Assembly: GCA_046296435.1 (NCBI GenBank)
Contig: JBKBLI010000001.1
Location: 62,001-126,000, forward strand
Length of the DNA: 64,000 nt
Source: M3007 sp046296435
Lineage (GTDB): Bacteria > Bacteroidota > Bacteroidia > Chitinophagales > Saprospiraceae
Direction of reading: 5' to 3'
The notes beneath the pieces were generated by a model. It searched no databases, was not told the DNA's origin, and saw only the letters and a list, made by a program, of their open reading frames with translations. Below are positions 59,349-64,000 of this stretch, in pieces. The first letter of the stretch is position 1. The number at the start of each line of letters is the position of its first letter. The position numbers and the translations under genes are program-made.

Positions 59349-59984
59349 TTAGCTGTTGCGTTTTTTTTCGGACAAATAAAAATGCCAGAGCATGCGCGTT
59401 CCTACGCTGCGCCAGGGACGCCAATGCAGGGTCCCGGCCTCGAACTCGGGGTGGGTAGGCCGTTTGTCCAGGCCCTTGAGGGTTCTGAAAGCCTCTTGCA
59501 TGGCAATATCGCCCTGTGGCAGGATGTCGGGACGGAGCAGGCACTCGGACAGATAGATGTCGCTTGTCCAGGCGCCGATACCTTTGAGGCGGGTGAGTTG
59601 GCGTCGCGCCTCATCGTCGTCGGCCTGAGCAAGGGCGTCGAGATTGAGCCGGCCGTCGATCACATGCTCGGCCAGGTTTCGGGTGTAGGCAATTTTTTGT
59701 CGGCTGTACCCGATGTCTCGCAGGGTTTGATCGTCTAATTGTAAAAAAGGCCCGGGAGCGACCTCTCCGATAAGTTTTTCTAAACGCGCAAAGGCTGCGT
59801 TGGCCGAAGCCAGAGAGACCTGTTGCTCAAGGATGATGTGCGTCAGGGTCGCAAAGCCGGGTTGGCGCGCCCAAAGCGGGGGCGGGCCATAGCGCTCGAG
59901 CACGATGCGCAATGCCATATCGCGCCCGGCCAACCATTGCGCCGCCTCTGCGATTATCGTCTCATTGAGTATAATTTGTGCCAT
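59349..59984 (-). CDS. DNA-3-methyladenine glycosylase II-type (HhH-GPD)
   Basis: 211 residues. A short AlkA-type base-excision glycosylase that removes alkylated bases. The HhH-GPD motif is LTRLKGIGAWTSDIYLSECL near residue 130, and the catalytic Asp follows in ILPQGDIAMQEAF. The earlier segment FATLTHIILEQQVSLASANA is the characteristic family helix. It lacks the extra N-terminal domain of E. coli AlkA, as many members do. No iron-sulphur cysteines. Located 70 bases upstream of pepT on the same strand. Confidence 0.92.
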   Translation of the reverse strand: MAQIILNETIIAEAAQWLAGRDMALRIVLERYGPPPLWARQPGFATLTHIILEQQVSLASANAAFARLEKLIGEVAPGPFLQLDDQTLRDIGYSRQKIAYTRNLAEHVIDGRLNLDALAQADDDEARRQLTRLKGIGAWTSDIYLSECLLRPDILPQGDIAMQEAFRTLKGLDKRPTHPEFEAGTLHWRPWRSVGTRMLWHFYLSEKKRNS

Positions 59985-60307
59985 GTATTGTATCGGGCAT
60001 CGCTATAATAGTAGGCGCCTGACCCGCCGACTGTAACAATACGCAGGCCGTTTTGGATGCGCCGCAAGGCGCAAAAGCCTGAAAACAAGTGCAGCGCGTT
60101 GGCGCAAAGACCGGTCGGCGCGCAGGTAGAAGGCGGGGTGGCGTCGGTGAAAACACTGCGTTCTAATCAAGCGATTTATACGCATTGATTGCAATTTGGC
60201 AGGTATTGGCGCCGCTTTTGTTTAATTTGTTTAGGTTTGCAGGCGTTTGCATGCCGATCTTTGGCCTTTGCGCCGTTTTTTATTTGACGAATAAGCCATC
60301 AACACAC
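59985..60307. other. Divergent spacer between glycosylase and amidase genes
   Basis: 323 bases. It holds upstream signals for both genes. From 60185 a hydrophobic frame (TTG start) runs in phase into the amidase gene and may be its N-terminal anchor rather than spacer. Confidence 0.5.
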
Positions 60308-61285
60308 ATGGATAGCAAGTACGGCTTTACCCGAATGACTCCTTCGGAATTCGAAAACTGGATCAAGACGCGTCAGGTGGCTCGCACGGTTTTGTACGTG
60401 CAAGAGCACCACACCTACATACCGGCCTACTCGCATTTCAATGGGTCAAACCATTTCGAATTGCAGTTGGGTATGTTGCGCACCCACACGTCGATCAACG
60501 GCTGGGTGGACATCGGGCAACATTTTTCAATTTTTCCGGATGGGATGATTGTCACCGGTCGCAGCCTCGAGCGCTCGCCTGCCTGTATCTTTGGATTCAA
60601 TGCGCATTCGATATGTATTGAAAATGTGGGCAATTTCGATCGAGACGGCGACATCATGCGCCAGGAGCAGCGTCAGGCGATCGTACAGGTAACGGCGGCG
60701 CTGTGCAAGCGCTACGGAATACCGATCAACACCTCGCGCATAGTATATCACCACTGGTTTGACCTGAGCACGGGCGAACGCCGAAACGGGGCCGGCATCA
60801 CGAAGTCCTGCCCCGGCACGGGCTTTTTTGGCGGCAACAAGGAGGCGGATGCCAACGCCAACTTTTTGCCGCTGGTTAGGACGGCGGCCGGCGGCGATAT
60901 ACGGGTCACGCCATTGGGCGTAGCCTTTTACGGATATGTGACGCCCTCCTGGCTCAACGTGCGCAGGGGTCCGGGCACATCACACAGCATCATCAACAAA
61001 GTGCAGATGGGCGCCATCTTGCGGATTTATGAGGTGCGCAGTGGATGGTACCGCATCTCGAGATCCAATCAGGAATGGGTGGCCGGCAATTTCGTGGCGC
61101 GCGTAGAGCGCGGAACCGTGCATGTGGACAGCCTCAATGTGCGTTCGGGGCCATCTACCGCTTTTCCGGTAGTCAATCGTCTGCGCCGGGGCGACGAAAT
61201 ATTCGTATATGAGCAAAGTGGTTCATGGGTGCGTATCAGTCTGGATAACCAGTGGGTCTCGAGGCTGGTCAATTTTGGAGGTTAG
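60308..61285 (+). CDS. N-acetylmuramoyl-L-alanine amidase with two SH3 domains
   Basis: 325 residues from ATG 60308; other in-frame starts are ATG 60251 and TTG 60185, the latter adding a hydrophobic segment (APLLFNLFRFAGVCM). Residues about 1-180 are an Amidase_2/PGRP fold: VQEHHTYIPAYSHFNG with a zinc His, SIFPDGMIVTGRSLE, AHSICIENVGNFD, YHHWF and the KSCPGTGFFGGN motif. Two bacterial SH3 domains follow (WLNVRRGPGTSHSIINKVQ; DSLNVRSGPSTAFPVVNRLR), which bind cell-wall peptides. The enzyme would cut the amide bond between muramic acid and L-Ala. Export depends on which start is used. Confidence 0.85.
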   Translation: MDSKYGFTRMTPSEFENWIKTRQVARTVLYVQEHHTYIPAYSHFNGSNHFELQLGMLRTHTSINGWVDIGQHFSIFPDGMIVTGRSLERSPACIFGFNAHSICIENVGNFDRDGDIMRQEQRQAIVQVTAALCKRYGIPINTSRIVYHHWFDLSTGERRNGAGITKSCPGTGFFGGNKEADANANFLPLVRTAAGGDIRVTPLGVAFYGYVTPSWLNVRRGPGTSHSIINKVQMGAILRIYEVRSGWYRISRSNQEWVAGNFVARVERGTVHVDSLNVRSGPSTAFPVVNRLRRGDEIFVYEQSGSWVRISLDNQWVSRLVNFGG

Positions 61286-61434
61286 GTCTGGCGCGAACTG
61301 AGCTGCCGACCAGATGTTGGCGACCATTAGTCAGCGCCCGTTTTCCGTTTTTGGGTTTGCTTTTAGAGTGTTTTCTGATTATGTGAGGTCCAAGTCCCTG
61401 GTGATTTCTATTTTTCCCCCAAAAAACGAAAAGC

Positions 61435-63222
61435 ATGCCTGAAATCACTACTGAAATGGTCATTACGCTAATCGTCATCGCGTTTGGCGTATTCCTTTTC
61501 GTCAAAGAGTTTTTTTCGATAGACACTACGTCTATCCTGATCATGACCCTGCTGATTGTCAGCGGCGTGCTAACCCCTCAGGAAGGTTTTGCGGGATTCA
61601 ACAATCCGGCCACAATCACTGTAGCGTGTATGTTCGTGATCAGCAGCGCCATATTCAGAACGGGCATACTCGACGGCTTTGGTCGATTGCTTACGAAAGC
61701 CAACAAGATCAATCACGCCCTCACGCTGATCTTTATTGTGCTGGTAGCGGGTACGCTTTCAGCATTCATCAACGACACGGCGGTAGTAGCCCTTCTGCTG
61801 CCTGTGGTGTTGGGCATAGCGCGCCAGGAAGGCATTTCCCCTTCTAAACTGCTGATGCCGCTTTCTTTTTCGGCCCTTTTGGGCGGCGCTTGTACCCTGA
61901 TCGGCACTTCTACCAACATATTGGTCAGCGGCATTGCCGAAAGCAAGGGCTTGCCGGGTTTTGGTATGTTCGAGTTCACCGGCGCGGCCCTTTGGATGAT
62001 GGGCGCCGGGGTGCTTTACATGCTGACGCTCGGCAGATTGCTACTGCCCGATCGCGGAGCGCAAAACGGGTCCGACCTGGTCAAAGTGGTAACCGAGTAC
62101 ATCACCGAAATAACGCTGCTCAAAGGCAATGAAGCTATCGGTAAGCGCATCAACCAATCCAAATTCATTCAGGACTCCCGAATACGGGTGGTGCAGATCA
62201 AACGCGACGATCAAATCTATCAGGAAGAGGGATCTTTCGTGATGCAGGAAGGGGACGAACTGCGCATCGTTGTCAAACCCGAAAACCTCCAAAAACTCCG
62301 CAACGTCAAGACCATCCGACTGAATACCGAGCACAAATGGAAGGCGCGCGAATTGGAGACCAAAGACCAAAAGTTGTTTGAAATCCTCATCCCCAGCGGA
62401 TCCTCATTGGTCGGGCGCAGTTTGTCCGATTTCCACGCGGCCGGGCCGGATCACAAAGGCGCCATCCTCGCCTACCGAAGACGCGAAGTCATCGTCCGCA
62501 ATATCGACAATGTCATGTTGCGGGGCGGCGATCTGCTGCTGCTGCTGATCGACGAAAAAACCCTGAACAACATGGCGCTGGACGGCGAAGTCGTAATCGT
62601 ATCCGAACACCAGCACGAAGCAAAAATCAACTATTTGCGGGCCGGACTGTCCGTTGGCATCACGGCGGGCGTCATTCTCAGCGTAGCCCTTGGGTTCACT
62701 ACTATGGTTATCAGCGCGCTTGTAGGCTGCTTGCTGATCATTCTATTCGGACTGATCAAACCCGAACAGGCCTACAACGCCATCGAATGGAAAGTAATCT
62801 TCATGTTGGCGGGCGTACTCTCCATGGGCGCCGCCCTACAAAAAACCGGCGCCGCCACCCTGCTCGGCGAGTTGCTTCGTCAGGGCTTGGGCGATTTTGA
62901 TCCCAGAGTGGCGCTGTCGTTTGTGTTTTTTTCGACGTTTATGATCACCAATTTCATGTCCAACAACGCCACGGCCGCCCTCATGGCGCCCATTGCGATC
63001 AGCACGGCCAATGCTATGGGCCTGAACGAACGCCCGTTTCTGGTAGCCGTTATGTTCGCCGCATCGCTCAGCTTTATGACCCCCATGAGTTACCAGACCA
63101 ATGCCATGATCTATACGCCCGGCAATTACACGTTCAACGACTATCTGCGCGTCGGCGCGCCGCTCAATCTGCTCATGTGGGCGATTGCCACCATAGTGAT
63201 CCCGCTTTACTTTCCGTTCTGA
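61435..63222 (+). CDS. SLC13/DASS-family transporter with two RCK_C (TrkA-C) domains
   Basis: 595 residues. Ten or so transmembrane helices are split by a cytoplasmic insert (about 205-390) with two TrkA-C domains: ITEITLLKGNEAIGKRINQ, then SLVGRSLSDFHAAGPDHKG and a matching GDLLLLLIDEKT. The first half has GACTLIGTSTNILVSGIAES and the second SNNATAALMAPIAISTANA, the paired SNT motifs that bind substrate carboxylate and sodium. The family imports dicarboxylates, sulphate or similar anions. The substrate is not determined. Probably single-gene unit. Confidence 0.93.
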   Translation: MPEITTEMVITLIVIAFGVFLFVKEFFSIDTTSILIMTLLIVSGVLTPQEGFAGFNNPATITVACMFVISSAIFRTGILDGFGRLLTKANKINHALTLIFIVLVAGTLSAFINDTAVVALLLPVVLGIARQEGISPSKLLMPLSFSALLGGACTLIGTSTNILVSGIAESKGLPGFGMFEFTGAALWMMGAGVLYMLTLGRLLLPDRGAQNGSDLVKVVTEYITEITLLKGNEAIGKRINQSKFIQDSRIRVVQIKRDDQIYQEEGSFVMQEGDELRIVVKPENLQKLRNVKTIRLNTEHKWKARELETKDQKLFEILIPSGSSLVGRSLSDFHAAGPDHKGAILAYRRREVIVRNIDNVMLRGGDLLLLLIDEKTLNNMALDGEVVIVSEHQHEAKINYLRAGLSVGITAGVILSVALGFTTMVISALVGCLLIILFGLIKPEQAYNAIEWKVIFMLAGVLSMGAALQKTGAATLLGELLRQGLGDFDPRVALSFVFFSTFMITNFMSNNATAALMAPIAISTANAMGLNERPFLVAVMFAASLSFMTPMSYQTNAMIYTPGNYTFNDYLRVGAPLNLLMWAIATIVIPLYFPF

Positions 63223-63275
63223 GGCACACAACGAAAACGCCAAATGTGCGTTTTTAGCCCAACGTAAAAACATCT

Positions 63276-64000
63276 ATGCAAAAAACTTTTCTTGCGGCAT
63301 TTTTCTGCTTCCATGCCCTCATGTCCCTCGCTCAGACCGACCAAAAGGTAGTGAGCGGCGTCGTATTGCTTACCGAAAAAAAGCCCATTGCCGCCGGCCC
63401 GCTCGCCCTCAGCCTTCAGGAGCGTTGGAAAATCAAAATAGACAACAGCACCATCAACGAGAAAACGATGGTCATCCAAACGCCCGGGGCTACCATCATG
63501 ATCGCATATTTAGATTATCCGGCGGTATCGCCCGAATTTGAAGCGGCCATACAACTATCCTGGCTCTGGCCCAATGCGCGCGCGCAGGCCTCTCAGCACA
63601 AAGCGCAGGCCCTCATTTCCGTCATCGGCTCGCCGTCGCGCACCGTTGATCTGTACCGGCTTTTTACCAAAACAGCAGCTTGTATACTCGAAAATACCAC
63701 TGCATCCGGCGTGCTGGTCGAAAGCCAATACCTTCTGCTCGAACGAGGCTTTTACATTGCGGCGGCCCAGAACATGCGCGAAAACGACCACGTACCCCTC
63801 TATTGCTGGGTGTATATCGGTATGGTGAGCGACAGCGAATCGATCAACAGCGCCTACACCTACGGGCTTAACGAATTCGGCATCCACGATTTGGAAATCG
63901 TGCGCGCCAACATGAGCGCCGGCGACGCCCACAACCTGCTCTACGAAATAAGCGATTACCTCATCCGCTACAACGTAAAGCCCCGCGACGGTCAGAAAAT
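63276..64000 (+). CDS. DUF4261 domain protein, 3' truncated by the window
   Basis: Open from ATG 63276 to the right edge, 241 codons visible. The start (MQKTFLAAFFCFHALMSLAQ) is a signal peptide. The visible part has the DUF4261 pattern: VVLLTEKKPIAAGPLALSLQ, TMVIQTPGATIMIAYLDYP, QLSWLWPNARAQASQHKAQA and ASGVLVESQYLL. The family is uncharacterised and usually cytoplasmic, so the signal peptide is unusual. The remainder and any C-terminal extension lie outside the window. Confidence 0.8.
   Translation, partial: MQKTFLAAFFCFHALMSLAQTDQKVVSGVVLLTEKKPIAAGPLALSLQERWKIKIDNSTINEKTMVIQTPGATIMIAYLDYPAVSPEFEAAIQLSWLWPNARAQASQHKAQALISVIGSPSRTVDLYRLFTKTAACILENTTASGVLVESQYLLLERGFYIAAAQNMRENDHVPLYCWVYIGMVSDSESINSAYTYGLNEFGIHDLEIVRANMSAGDAHNLLYEISDYLIRYNVKPRDGQK

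Overview
The window is chromosomal DNA from a member of the Bacteroidota, most likely the Saprospiria/Chitinophagia side rather than Bacteroides. The evidence is a SusC/RagA receptor, type IX secretion (T9SS) sorting tails, a gliding-motility-type C-terminal domain, HYR and SprB-like repeats, LytS/LytTR signalling, and at least thirteen copies of the Bacteroidota -7 promoter octamer TAnnTTTG. Coding density is high, GC is clearly above 50 percent, and AT-rich spacers separate transcription units. A run of exactly 100 N (17933-18032) marks a scaffold join inside an epimerase gene, so the window is a draft assembly.

Layout. 1-1115: 5' part of a SusC-type receptor (minus). 1541-2438: ABC ATPase preceded by a 57-residue membrane protein. 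2634-6370: deoxynucleoside kinase, chorismate synthase, aldo/keto reductase, atypical SDR. 6371-7238: long AT-rich spacer with a strong candidate small RNA on the minus strand. 7239-16373: three large exported proteins (a 1369-residue HYR-repeat protein, an 890-residue coiled-coil protein and a T9SS-exported beta-propeller); the first two share a two-part module that I cannot assign to a known family. 16586-22632: membrane protein, sugar-nucleotide epimerase, futalosine-pathway genes mqnA and mqnE, sugar N-acetyltransferase, D-lactate dehydrogenase. 22809-23559: two related small exported proteins. 23872-33307: HhH beta-barrel protein, GT-C-like membrane protein, DUF2461 protein, lipoprotein, RecB-type nuclease, ruvX, def.

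33367-39355: a Crp/Fnr regulator, glgB and a secreted GH13 amylase (glycogen and alpha-glucan handling). 39633-42035: DUF3298 lipoprotein, glutathione peroxidase, START-domain protein. 42043-42983: an orphan lantibiotic-dehydratase C-terminal protein directly behind an initiator tRNA gene. 43407-47726: TonB receptor, LytS kinase and LytTR regulator. 47899-54300: second Crp/Fnr regulator, large SprB-like adhesin, outer-membrane protein and a nicotinate-phosphoribosyltransferase-like protein that seems to lack its catalytic core. 54301-64000: heptanucleotide tandem repeat, prmC, histidine kinase, EAD11-like conflict-system protein, bactofilin, pepT, alkA-type glycosylase, amidase, SLC13 transporter and a truncated DUF4261 gene.

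Links between genes: chorismate from AroC is the substrate of MqnA, and MqnE acts next in the same menaquinone route. GlgB and the amylase make and cut alpha-1,4/1,6 glucans. Peptide deformylase and the initiator tRNA both belong to translation initiation. The best candidates for something undescribed are the three-gene secreted cluster at 7239-16373, the minus-strand RNA at about 6669-6823, the orphan RiPP-type enzyme at 42043, the NAPRT-like protein at 53347 and a recurring T-run/A-run dyad family.
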